A stretch of 64,000 bases of DNA, taken from NCBI RefSeq assembly GCF_002420705.1, contig NZ_DIIM01000013.1, positions 13,702 to 77,701 of the forward strand. The letters are read 5' to 3'. The DNA is from Sphingobacterium sp. UBA5670 (GTDB lineage Bacteria; Bacteroidota; Bacteroidia; Sphingobacteriales; Sphingobacteriaceae). Shown in pieces: positions 8,623 through 16,879 of the stretch; position 1 is the first letter of the stretch, and each line of letters begins with the position of its first letter. A program made the translations under genes and the position numbers. A model generated the notes under the pieces. It was not told the origin of the DNA, did not search any database, and saw nothing but the letters and a program-made list of their open reading frames with translations.

Positions 8623-10461
8623 TGTTAGTTCTTCTTCTAGGTCAACTTCAACACGCAGATTTTCGACAATATGCTTTTGCCGGTCTGGTGTGTTTTTGCC
8701 CATGTAATATTCTAATAACTGTTGAATTTTATTGTCTTTGGACAAGATAACCGGGTCAAGACGGATATCTTTTCCGATAAATAATCCAAATTCGGAAGGT
8801 GATATTTCACCCAAACCTTTGAATCGGGTGATTTCAGGTTTGGCTCCCAACTTTGCAATGGCTTTTTGTCTTTCTTCATCCGAGTAACAATAGATCGTTT
8901 CCTTTTTGTTACGGACACGGAAAAGTGGTGTCTGTAAGATAGAAACATGTCCTGCTTTGACTAGATCAGGGAAAAACTGCAAGAAAAATGTCAATAACAG
9001 CAGACGGATGTGCATACCATCGACATCGGCATCGGTAGCGATTACGATATTGTTGTAGCGCAATCCATCCAGACCATCCTCAATATTAAGGGCATGCTGC
9101 AAGAGATTGAATTCTTCATTTTCATAAACGATCTTTTTGGACATGCCGTAAGAATTTAACGGTTTTCCTTTGAGACTGAATACGGCCTGGGTCTGTACAT
9201 CGCGCGATTTGGTAATGGAACCGGACGCAGAGTCCCCCTCTGTGATAAACAAGGTCGTTTCTTGATTGCGCTCATTTTTATCGCTGAAATGCACTTTGCA
9301 GTCCCGTAGTTTACGGTTGTGTAAAGAGGCTTTCTTTGCTCTCTCGTTCGCCAGTTTTTTGATGCCGGCTATATCTTTACGTTCACGTTCAGATTGTAGA
9401 ATACGTTTTTGAAGTGCGTCCGCCGTAGCCGGATTTTTATGTAAGTAATCGTCCAATGCTTTTTTGACAAAGTCATTGATAAATCCTCTTACCGTAGGGC
9501 CCTCCGGGCCTACACTTTGAGATCCTAGTTTTGTTTTGGTCTGCGATTCAAAAACAGGTTCTTGCACTTTGATAGCGATAGCACCGATGATTGATGACCG
9601 AATATCCGATGCGTCAAATTCTTTTTTGTAGAACTCGCGGATTGTTTTGACTAGTGCTTCACGGAAGGCTGCCTGGTGTGTTCCACCCTGTGTAGTATGC
9701 TGACCATTGACAAAAGAATAATATTCTTCTCCATATTGCTGGCCGTGAGTCATCGCAATTTCAATATCATCCCCCCGTAAGTGGATAATTGGATAGCGCA
9801 TGGATTCGGCATCAATATTCCGTTCCAATAGATCTTTTAGTCCGTGCTCAGAAATAAACTTTTGCCCATTAAAGTTGATCGTCAGACCTGAGTTTAGAAA
9901 AACATAGTTCCAGATCATATTTTCTACAAATTCGGGACGGTATTTGTAATTTCTGAAAATAGAATCGTCAGGATAGAATGTTACAGATGTACCATTTCGC
10001 TGCGTTGTGTCTTTTTGTTCATCATTGACTAATTCCCCTTTAGAGAATTGGGCAATGCGTGTTATATTTTGACGGTATGACTGGACGGTGAACTGGCTGG
10101 ACAAAGCATTCACAGCTTTGGTACCGACGCCATTTAAACCGACGGACTTTTGGAAGGCCTTACTATCATATTTACCACCCGTATTGATTTTAGAAACAAC
10201 ATCAACCACAGAACCAATTGGGATTCCACGGCCATAATCGCGTACCGAAACTTTATTTTCGTTTACGGTGATATCAATCGTTTTACCGGCGCCCATAACA
10301 AACTCATCAATCGAGTTGTCAACGACTTCCTTCAGTAAAACATAGATCCCATCATCATAGGCCGAACCGTCCCCCAATTTTCCAATGTACATTCCCGGAC
10401 GGAGGCGGATATGCTCTTTCCAATCCAGGGACCTAATGCTGTCTTCGTTATATGTACTCAT
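8608..10461 (-). CDS. parE: DNA topoisomerase IV subunit B
   Basis: ATPase subunit of a type IIA topoisomerase that decatenates chromosomes. It is 617 residues. The GHKL ATPase motifs are present (EVVDNSIDEF, RDYGRGIP, GLNGVGTKAVNALS), as are the transducer QTKTKLGS near residue 310 and the Toprim motifs TEGDSASGS and DADVDGMHIR. The length and the absence of the extra C-terminal insert seen in many GyrB proteins favour ParE. The partner parC is not in this window on either side. A perfect -7 box lies upstream at 10485-10492. Confidence 0.92.
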   Translation of the reverse strand: MSTYNEDSIRSLDWKEHIRLRPGMYIGKLGDGSAYDDGIYVLLKEVVDNSIDEFVMGAGKTIDITVNENKVSVRDYGRGIPIGSVVDVVSKINTGGKYDSKAFQKSVGLNGVGTKAVNALSSQFTVQSYRQNITRIAQFSKGELVNDEQKDTTQRNGTSVTFYPDDSIFRNYKYRPEFVENMIWNYVFLNSGLTINFNGQKFISEHGLKDLLERNIDAESMRYPIIHLRGDDIEIAMTHGQQYGEEYYSFVNGQHTTQGGTHQAAFREALVKTIREFYKKEFDASDIRSSIIGAIAIKVQEPVFESQTKTKLGSQSVGPEGPTVRGFINDFVKKALDDYLHKNPATADALQKRILQSERERKDIAGIKKLANERAKKASLHNRKLRDCKVHFSDKNERNQETTLFITEGDSASGSITKSRDVQTQAVFSLKGKPLNSYGMSKKIVYENEEFNLLQHALNIEDGLDGLRYNNIVIATDADVDGMHIRLLLLTFFLQFFPDLVKAGHVSILQTPLFRVRNKKETIYCYSDEERQKAIAKLGAKPEITRFKGLGEISPSEFGLFIGKDIRLDPVILSKDNKIQQLLEYYMGKNTPDRQKHIVENLRVEVDLEEELTKKAG

Positions 10462-10484
10462 AAATTTTTGTAGAACTTAGCTAA

Positions 10485-10492
10485 CAAAAGTA
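10485..10492 (-). promoter_or_regulatory. parE -7 box
   Basis: The minus strand reads TACTTTTG, an exact TAnnTTTG match 23 bases before the parE ATG. Confidence 0.5.
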
Positions 10493-10628
10493 AAAAAAAT
10501 AAACTACGATAAGTAGTTTAAAAGGCTAAATTTTTTAGATATCGGTAGTTTGTGAGCTAATGGAGAAAATTGTTGGTTTGCGTGGAAATGTTTACATTTA
10601 GTGTAAGTAATTGTAAAGAGAATAATTT

Positions 10629-11783
10629 ATGGGATTATTTGATAAAATCAGGAATGAGTTTGTCGATATTATCGAATGGGTCGATAATAGCACAGATACG
10701 ATTGTGTGGAAGTTTCCGCGGTATCAGAATGAAATTAAAATGGGGGCGCAATTGACCGTACGGGAAGGGCAAGCGGCGGTTTTCTTGAATGAAGGTGTGG
10801 TTGCAGATGTATTTCAGCCTGGGCGCTACGAACTCACAACGCAGAATATGCCCATCATGACAACGATCAGAGGTTGGAAATATGGATTCAATAGCCCATT
10901 CAAAGCTGATGTCTATTTTGTCAACCTGCGGCAATTTGTCAACCAGAAATGGGGGACTAAAAATCCAATCATGCTACGGGATCCTGAATTTGGACCAATC
11001 CGGCTTCGGGCTTTTGGGAACTTTTCCTTTCAGGTGAAAGATGTTCCCGTTTTTATGAAACAGCTTGTTGCAACAACTCCTGTGTTTACCGTTGAAGATA
11101 TTACAGAACAGCTTCGGAACATTGCTGTGTCGCGAGGGATGGATGCTATTGCAGAGTCTAAGATTCCAGCGTTAGATCTTGCCTCAAATTATGATGAAGT
11201 TTCGGCTTTGATACAGCAAAAAATCGGCGTTGATTTTGAGGAGATGGGTTTGAGCTTAACGAAATTCTTAATCGAAAATATTTCATTTCCCGAGGAGGTG
11301 GAGAAAGCACTTGATAAACGGAGCAGTATGGGAGTAGTCGGTAATCTGGGAGCGTATGCGCAATTCCAAGCAGCGAATTCCATGGAAAAGGCTGCTGAAA
11401 ACCCAAATAGCGGGGGGATTGTCGGAGCGGGGTTCGGTGCTGGCCTTGGTGCTGGGATGGTCGGCCAAATGGGGAACGTGTTTCAGCAAAATAGCTTTGA
11501 TGGAAATAATCCTACTGGTAAGGGATCTGCTGCTGCGGCATCTTCTGCAGGGCCTGTTGGACCGCCTCCATTGCCCAAAACGGTAGCTTACTACCTGGCC
11601 ATTAAAGGTAAACAGGAAGGGCCATTTGATCCGGAACAGCTGCGTGGTCTGATAAAAGAGGGGACGATGACACTTGCTACCCTAGTCTGGAAAGAGGGGC
11701 TTGAAAACTGGATTGAGGCTGAAAAGGTAAGCGAATTAAAGGATCTGTTTTCGCAGAACCCGCCACCGATACCAGGAGTTTAG
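10629..11783 (+). CDS. SPFH-domain protein with C-terminal GYF_2 domain (YdjI-like)
   Basis: A 384-residue protein. Residues about 1-270 match the SPFH family variant once called virion core protein, related to B. subtilis YdjI: IIEWVDNSTDTIVWKFPR, QLTVREGQAAVFLNEG, VFQPGRYELTTQN and an AQFQAANSMEKAAENPNSGG stretch. A Gly/Ala-rich hinge (about 270-315) leads to a GYF_2/DUF4339 domain at about 320-375 with YYLAIKGKQEGPFDPEQL and WKEGLENW. SPFH proteins form membrane-associated oligomers. It has no hydrophobic anchor. Its stop is 23 bases from the zinc-ribbon gene, so the two are likely co-transcribed. In Bacillus the counterparts YdjI and YdjG work with PspA in membrane stress; transfer of that role is inference. 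Confidence 0.85.
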   Translation: MGLFDKIRNEFVDIIEWVDNSTDTIVWKFPRYQNEIKMGAQLTVREGQAAVFLNEGVVADVFQPGRYELTTQNMPIMTTIRGWKYGFNSPFKADVYFVNLRQFVNQKWGTKNPIMLRDPEFGPIRLRAFGNFSFQVKDVPVFMKQLVATTPVFTVEDITEQLRNIAVSRGMDAIAESKIPALDLASNYDEVSALIQQKIGVDFEEMGLSLTKFLIENISFPEEVEKALDKRSSMGVVGNLGAYAQFQAANSMEKAAENPNSGGIVGAGFGAGLGAGMVGQMGNVFQQNSFDGNNPTGKGSAAAASSAGPVGPPPLPKTVAYYLAIKGKQEGPFDPEQLRGLIKEGTMTLATLVWKEGLENWIEAEKVSELKDLFSQNPPPIPGV

Positions 11784-11806
11784 GGTAAAATGCAGGACCG
11801 AGTTTT

Positions 11807-12916
11807 ATGAGTTTTGAAGAAAAAACCTCCGAAATAGAGCAGGGGTTAAAATGTCAGGGTTGTGGTGCTATTTTGACTTATCAGCCCGGTACTTCCTATT
11901 TAGAATGTTCCTATTGTGGAACCAGAAATGAAATAGCTGATCAGCTACCGGAAAATGGGCATATTGAATCTACAGATTATAAAGTCTTTGGACAAGCAAT
12001 GGAAGGAGTCGCCGATGAGCGCTATAGCTATCTGGCAGAAGTTGTGCATTGTAGTAACTGTGGGGCAAACTCGCGTTTGAATCCTCATGTTACCGCAGAT
12101 TTATGTGCTTTTTGTGCTTCACCGTTGGTCATTGAACATCAGCAAAAGCGTATTGTGAAGCCACATGGTCTTGTTCCCTTTTCCGTTGATTACAAAAATG
12201 CTTTTGGGCTATTAACACAATGGGCCGGCAAAGTATGGTTTGCTCCGAATGACTTTAAGCGAATTTTTAATTCAAGAAATGATCGCTTAAAAGGAGTTTA
12301 TGTGCCTTTTTGGTCCTATGACGCAGATGTACACTCCGATTATGTAGGATCACGTGGAGAGTATTATTATGTGACGCGTACTAGACGTAATTCAGACGGC
12401 GAGACGGAAGAATACGAGGAAAGGCGCACAAATTGGTATCCGGCATCCGGAAGTATCTACAGTCAATTTAGAGATATTGTCATTTCGGGCTCGACATCTC
12501 TTCCTGAAAAGTTCTCTGATAAAATTGGTCCTTGGAACCTAGGCTATCTAAAGCCTTTCAATGAACAATACCTAAGTGGATTTATTGCAGAAACTTTTAG
12601 TGTGGATTATGTGAAAGCTGCAGGATCAGCTCGGGTAATTATGGATCAGGAAATCGAGCGGCAGGTGGAGAATGATATAGGTGGGGACACTCAGGACATT
12701 GATTCTATTGATAGTGATTTTAAATCCATAAAATTGAAATATATCCTCTTACCGGTATGGTTGTCTGCATATCAATACAAGGGAAAAAGTTATCAGATTA
12801 TGGTCAATGCATTTAACGGTAAAGTGTATGGACAAAGACCCTATAGCTTTTGGAAAATCGCTTTTTTGGTCTTGGCAGTCATTGTTGCTTTGTACATTTT
12901 GAGTTTTATGCTGTAA
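11807..12916 (+). CDS. double zinc-ribbon membrane protein (YdjG/TFIIB-ribbon-like)
   Basis: A 369-residue protein with two four-cysteine ribbons: C16, C19, C34 and C37, then C82, C85, C100 and C103. A long beta-rich middle region includes GVYVPFWSYDADVHSDYVG and is followed by KYILLPVWL, which are typical of proteins annotated as TFIIB-type zinc ribbon or as a distant PriA-like helicase, although no helicase motif is present. One C-terminal transmembrane segment lies at about 347-368. It follows the SPFH gene by 23 bases. In B. subtilis the similar YdjG is the membrane partner of YdjI and PspA. Function here is inferred from that pairing. Confidence 0.82.
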   Translation: MSFEEKTSEIEQGLKCQGCGAILTYQPGTSYLECSYCGTRNEIADQLPENGHIESTDYKVFGQAMEGVADERYSYLAEVVHCSNCGANSRLNPHVTADLCAFCASPLVIEHQQKRIVKPHGLVPFSVDYKNAFGLLTQWAGKVWFAPNDFKRIFNSRNDRLKGVYVPFWSYDADVHSDYVGSRGEYYYVTRTRRNSDGETEEYEERRTNWYPASGSIYSQFRDIVISGSTSLPEKFSDKIGPWNLGYLKPFNEQYLSGFIAETFSVDYVKAAGSARVIMDQEIERQVENDIGGDTQDIDSIDSDFKSIKLKYILLPVWLSAYQYKGKSYQIMVNAFNGKVYGQRPYSFWKIAFLVLAVIVALYILSFML

Positions 12917-13011
12917 TCTTAAGAAAATTAAAAAGTCTGGAAAATTGACCAAACCGTTTAGAAATACCATATCTGATAAAGTACTGTGAGGAAGGGCGTA
13001 TAAAATTGTAT

Positions 13012-13052
13012 AAAAAAGAGACTATCCAAAAAGCTTGGATAGTCCCTTTTTT
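13012..13052. terminator. bidirectional hairpin terminator
   Basis: AAAAAAGAGACTATCC and GGATAGTCCCTTTTTT form a long stem with one mismatch, with T runs on both sides. It separates the convergent zinc-ribbon and Ppx-like genes and can stop both transcripts. Confidence 0.85.
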
Positions 13053-13069
13053 ATACAAAATAGTAAGAA

Positions 13070-14062
13070 CTATTTGTTTAATGAAAGTAGGAAACCAATT
13101 GTGAAATTAGCATCCCAATCAAACACGAAGGTGTCGCAGTTGGTTGCATCTTTAATTGCTTTATAGATGTTGACACCACTTTTTGTTTTTATTTTATCTG
13201 CTTTATAGGATGTCGGATCATTTAGGACCGTAAAACGTTCTTCACCTTGACGAGTCTGGGAAGCCAATTCGAATGGAACCCCACCTATAATAAAACAAAC
13301 TTCTCTTTTATTTGCTGGAATCTTCTCACCTAATTTCTTTACTTCGGCGTAGACAGCATCGTCTTTAAGGTCTTTCTCATAATACTTTGCACCCGGTGCT
13401 TCCACTGATTTGGTGTCACCGTCAATCCACGAGATTTTAGTATTACCAGAGCCAATATCAACGACAAAAGAATTGTCTTCATAAGCTTTTGGAAGTACAG
13501 ATTTTAACGCCAGTTTTCCTTCTTGCTCGGCAGTAACTAAATTGACCACAAATCCCATTTTTCTTAGTTCAGCACTGATAACACCAGTTTTGGGCTCTTT
13601 TTGGGCGCCGGAGCTAATGACGAAATGTATGTTTTTGGATTTGACGCCTTTATCCAGCATCATGCCGATATAATCTTTTAATCCTTTGCGGATGTCTTCC
13701 GTATTTGCCAGTCCTTCATAGGCAAAAGACTTTCCAAAATCTTTGGAAATGATCTCCCAACGGTTTTCTTTGTCCATATTGACAACAAAGGAATTGAAAC
13801 CAGAAGCGCCAACTTCAACGACGCCTTTGTACTCACCATCAACCGGTTTTTCGGGTTGATAGTTGAATGAACGTGTGCTTTCCGAGCCCGATGCGGGAGT
13901 TGCAGCGGCATTGTGGTGACTGGTCGAATCTGTTTGTACAGTGGGGTTAGCATCAAATTTGCCAGATTGCATGGCCCAGTAACCGATTGCCAGAATAGGT
14001 AAGGCGATAATAATTGCTTTGATAGGCCATCTTAATCTTGCCCATGTTGATTTTTCTTCCAT
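13070..14062 (-). CDS. membrane-anchored Ppx/GppA-like (actin-fold) protein
   Basis: A 330-residue protein with one N-terminal transmembrane segment (about 13-31) and a Ser/Thr/Ala-rich linker to about residue 70. The rest resembles the first actin-fold half of exopolyphosphatase and GppA: VVEVGASGF at 81-89 in the position of the phosphate-1 loop, TAEQEGKLAL at about 177-186 like the EEEARL motif, and VVDIGSGNTKISW at 200-212 like the phosphate-2 loop. Classical Ppx has DxGSNS and DxGGGS, so both loops are altered and catalysis is uncertain. The globular part faces the periplasm or cytosol depending on insertion; the basic residues before the segment suggest an outside C-terminus. It follows two coiled-coil genes in one operon. 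Confidence 0.65.
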   Translation of the reverse strand: MEEKSTWARLRWPIKAIIIALPILAIGYWAMQSGKFDANPTVQTDSTSHHNAAATPASGSESTRSFNYQPEKPVDGEYKGVVEVGASGFNSFVVNMDKENRWEIISKDFGKSFAYEGLANTEDIRKGLKDYIGMMLDKGVKSKNIHFVISSGAQKEPKTGVISAELRKMGFVVNLVTAEQEGKLALKSVLPKAYEDNSFVVDIGSGNTKISWIDGDTKSVEAPGAKYYEKDLKDDAVYAEVKKLGEKIPANKREVCFIIGGVPFELASQTRQGEERFTVLNDPTSYKADKIKTKSGVNIYKAIKDATNCDTFVFDWDANFTIGFLLSLNK

Positions 14063-14090
14063 AATGTTGAAGTAATATGATTTTTGTTAG

Positions 14091-15200
14091 TTAATCAAGT
14101 AATGTAAATCCTTTGTCCACTTTTTCTTCAGGTTTGAGTTCATAGCTTGCATCGGCCATTTGCGTAACGTTTAATACATTGAGATTACGCTCATCAACTT
14201 TGCGGATAAACTCTTCCAACTCACCCTGTGTAGGCGTTCCTCCAACAGTAATGTTGTTGTTTTGATCTAAGAAATCCAAATTGGATCGGATGGAAGCAAT
14301 ATTCTGACTAATGGCACCAGTTGCGGCATTCATGGCCTCCTGGAATGCCCAGCCATCTTTGATGTTGAACACATCGGCCAGCCCGTCGGTCGCATTTTTC
14401 ATTTTTTGAGTTGCTTCCAGCTTCTTGGAAATAATAGAAATGCTGCTATCCAAGGTGCTTACATAAATGCGAGCGGCACTTTCATTGTCCTTCAGAACTT
14501 CCAATACTTTTGCAAACTGATTGGCATATTGGACATAGCTGCGTGCATTTTGCTCTTCTGATTCGCCTTCTTTTCCCAATAGAAAGGCTTTGGTACGGGT
14601 TTCCTTTGCATCTCTCGCATAAGCGTTAGCTTTCTCTGCGTTATTTTTGCTCGCTTCTTCTTTTGATTTTTCGTCTAGATTTGCGGCTTCTGCTGTAAAA
14701 CGTTTGGCATAAGTATATTTTTCTTCCGCCGTCTTTTGTGCAGTTTCACCACTTTGAATCATATCGATACGGACTCCATCAACATTGCTGATTTTTTCCT
14801 TCACACGTTTAAGGGTGTCTTTGGCATCTCTTGAAAGCAATTGTAAAGTTTCTATGGGGTTATTTCTAATGATGGATTTTTCGCCTTTAAAAAGTAAGAC
14901 AGTGCCAAGTCTATGCAACAGCGCAATGATTTTAGGAGCCAGCAGTAATAAGGTAATTAGGATGATGCTGAATACGACAAAAAGTATGCTTTTTCCGGCA
15001 TACTCCAACATGACCGGTAAGTATTTGAAAAAAGCAAATGCTCCCCCAATTAAAAGTGCCCAAAAGAAAATTGTGGAGATCGTCTTCTTCGCTTCTGGTG
15101 ATTTTAGCTGCGCAGGTAAATGATCGCCCAATACTTGAAATATCGGAAGTTGCGTCTTTATCTCAGCGGGAATATTAACATACTGATCTTTTCTTTCCAT
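14091..15200 (-). CDS. two-TM coiled-coil protein, possibly PspA/ESCRT-III-like
   Basis: A 369-residue protein. Two hydrophobic segments (about 38-58 and 66-92) are followed by some 220 residues of charged, Ala-rich helix (about 110-330), with NPIETLQLLSRDAKDTLKRV at its start, reminiscent of how PspA/Vipp1 chains begin after the amphipathic helix. Low-complexity stretches rich in Glu, Lys and Ala follow (EEASKNNAEKANAYARDA). The start is ATG at 15200, 10 bases after the upstream coiled-coil gene. I cannot assign a family; PspA relation is a suggestion from pattern and neighbourhood only. Confidence 0.55.
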   Translation of the reverse strand: MERKDQYVNIPAEIKTQLPIFQVLGDHLPAQLKSPEAKKTISTIFFWALLIGGAFAFFKYLPVMLEYAGKSILFVVFSIILITLLLLAPKIIALLHRLGTVLLFKGEKSIIRNNPIETLQLLSRDAKDTLKRVKEKISNVDGVRIDMIQSGETAQKTAEEKYTYAKRFTAEAANLDEKSKEEASKNNAEKANAYARDAKETRTKAFLLGKEGESEEQNARSYVQYANQFAKVLEVLKDNESAARIYVSTLDSSISIISKKLEATQKMKNATDGLADVFNIKDGWAFQEAMNAATGAISQNIASIRSNLDFLDQNNNITVGGTPTQGELEEFIRKVDERNLNVLNVTQMADASYELKPEEKVDKGFTLLD

Positions 15201-15210
15201 TGATTTATTT

Positions 15211-15957
15211 TTATGTTATTGATTGATTAATCATGCGTAATGCATTGTTGATTTCGGAGACCACTTCGTCAACAGCCGCATTACCGATGTTTATTTTTTG
15301 TTCGATGTCTTTAATTTTGGGTTCGTACTTTTCATTAATCTGTCCCAGTGCGAGTTGTTTTTTCTGTAGATCAGCTTGCAATCTGGCGATATTCTCTGTG
15401 ATTGTTTTGATCTCATTGTTCAGATTTGCAATCTCTATGGTTCGGTCCTGTTCAGTCTTTTTCTTTTCAGCCTGTTTTTGTTCCGATTCTTTGGCAATGG
15501 TTTCTTTCAGTTTATTAGCATAATTTGTGCCAGTTGCGATCAGTTTATCTTTGGATAACGAACTGTCCACAAATTTCAGTGAGGTATAGGCCGCCTTTAA
15601 TGTATTTTCCTCTACTTTTCCCATTGCTGCTGCGGCGTTCCAAACTTCAAAAAAATCCACACCTTGTTCGTTGAGTTTTTCAAGAATGGCATAGACCTTT
15701 ATTTTCATTTCTTTGAGATCGGTGGTGCCATCATTGGCTGTGATAGGGATTGGAGGAGGTGTTTTTCCAGTTGTAGCCGATTCCGCGGGCGATGAATAGG
15801 CCGGCGGAATAGTAGGTTTTTCAGGAACAGCGGTAGGAGCAGGAACCGGCGGTGTGTGTACCGATGGAGCTTGCTGGGGCTGATCATCCTCAAAAATTAA
15901 CTTCTTCAGACTGTTTAATATACTGGATCCTCTTTTGGTGTCGTCGTTGCTCATCAT
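15211..15957 (-). CDS. soluble coiled-coil protein with proline-rich region
   Basis: A 248-residue protein. Residues about 30-75 are proline-rich (TPPVPAPTAVPEKPTIPPAY), then a short globular part (about 80-140, DLKEMKIKVYAILEKLNEQG) and a Gln/Lys/Glu-rich coiled coil at about 150-225. No signal peptide or transmembrane segment. It is the first gene of the three-gene minus-strand operon, 10 bases before the two-TM protein. No family recognised; the likely role is an adaptor for the membrane proteins downstream. Confidence 0.6.
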   Translation of the reverse strand: MMSNDDTKRGSSILNSLKKLIFEDDQPQQAPSVHTPPVPAPTAVPEKPTIPPAYSSPAESATTGKTPPPIPITANDGTTDLKEMKIKVYAILEKLNEQGVDFFEVWNAAAAMGKVEENTLKAAYTSLKFVDSSLSKDKLIATGTNYANKLKETIAKESEQKQAEKKKTEQDRTIEIANLNNEIKTITENIARLQADLQKKQLALGQINEKYEPKIKDIEQKINIGNAAVDEVVSEINNALRMINQSIT

Positions 15958-16127
15958 GTCATAGTTGATTATATCTCTACTAAAATAATAAAAATTAAGT
16001 TTCTCTTCTAACGGATTGTGTTGTGGTAACCAACGGTAAGCTTAGCGAGGAGGTCAACTGGAATAAAAGTGATAAAATAGTTGGTTGCTTAGGATGAATT
16101 GATGGGGCTGGTGTTTCTAATGGGGTA

Positions 16128-16167
16128 TAAAAAACAAAGATTCCCAATTGTTGATCGGGAATCTTCG
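16128..16167 (-). terminator. terminator of the cupin gene
   Basis: On the minus strand AAGATTCCC and GGGAATCTT arms enclose an 11-base loop, followed by TGTTTTTT. It lies 20 bases after the stop codon of the cupin gene. Confidence 0.8.
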
Positions 16168-16186
16168 TTGTAGCAGTAATAGCTTA

Positions 16187-16684
16187 CTATCTACCAAAAT
16201 CGTCTTGCACGCGAACAATATCATCTTCATCAGAAGGGTTGTTTGCATCTGTGTGTTGCCAGATTTCGGCCAAAATACCGAAACCATCCAATCCAATTAA
16301 GCGGTGACGTTGTCCTTGACGTAATCTAATTGTTTCTCCTTCTTTCAATGTAGAAACAACAGACTCTTCATCAGTGTCAGAAACCATCACACCTACGTTA
16401 CCTTGGATAACACGCCAGATTTCTGCACGGCGGTGGTGATATTGCCATGAAAGTCTCTTTTCAGGAGCAACAATTAAAATTTTTGGACTTAATTTTCCTG
16501 AGATTCTTAGTTCCTGTACATCCATTCCACCGAAATATTCATTGGCGAATTCTTGTGCCTGGGATTCATCAATCACGAAGAATCCTCCCCAAGGACGTGC
16601 TGCATCTGATTTATCAATACGAAAACCTTTGGATGTCAGCATCTCCTGTACTTTTTCAAACAATGCGATTTTATCTATAGCCAT
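16187..16684 (-). CDS. cupin, mannose-6-phosphate isomerase type II-like
   Basis: A single-domain cupin of 165 residues. Metal-binding motifs are visible at SWQYHHRRAEIWRVIQGNV (about 87-105) and at GQRHRLIG (about 132-139). The opening KSDAARPWGGFFVIDES matches the conserved beginning of the C-terminal cupin domain of GDP-mannose pyrophosphorylase/phosphomannose isomerase proteins, although no nucleotidyltransferase domain is present. The substrate is probably a sugar phosphate but is not proven by the sequence. It stands alone with its own terminator. Confidence 0.75.
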   Translation of the reverse strand: MAIDKIALFEKVQEMLTSKGFRIDKSDAARPWGGFFVIDESQAQEFANEYFGGMDVQELRISGKLSPKILIVAPEKRLSWQYHHRRAEIWRVIQGNVGVMVSDTDEESVVSTLKEGETIRLRQGQRHRLIGLDGFGILAEIWQHTDANNPSDEDDIVRVQDDFGR

Positions 16685-16850
16685 GTTAAAAATTCTAAAA
16701 ATTTGTTATTCGTTAATTCAGCAGCTAAATATAAAAAAAATACATTAATATTTTAAGTTAACCGTTTTAGCTTTATAAAAATACGTTATAAAAGGCATCG
16801 CTTAGCTATCCCTAACTGGGATTTTGGCAAGAAGTTAAAAAGGAAATCGC

Positions 16851-16858
16851 TAATTTTG
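16851..16858 (+). promoter_or_regulatory. -7 box for the Pif1-like helicase
   Basis: TAATTTTG matches TAnnTTTG exactly, 21 bases before the ATG at 16880. Confidence 0.45.
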
Positions 16859-16879
16859 TGGTCAATCTAATTTTAGGAT

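Noticed and set aside
11807..12916. PriA-like helicase
   Set aside because: Only zinc ribbons resemble PriA; there is no Walker A or DEAH-type motif, and the protein has a C-terminal membrane anchor.
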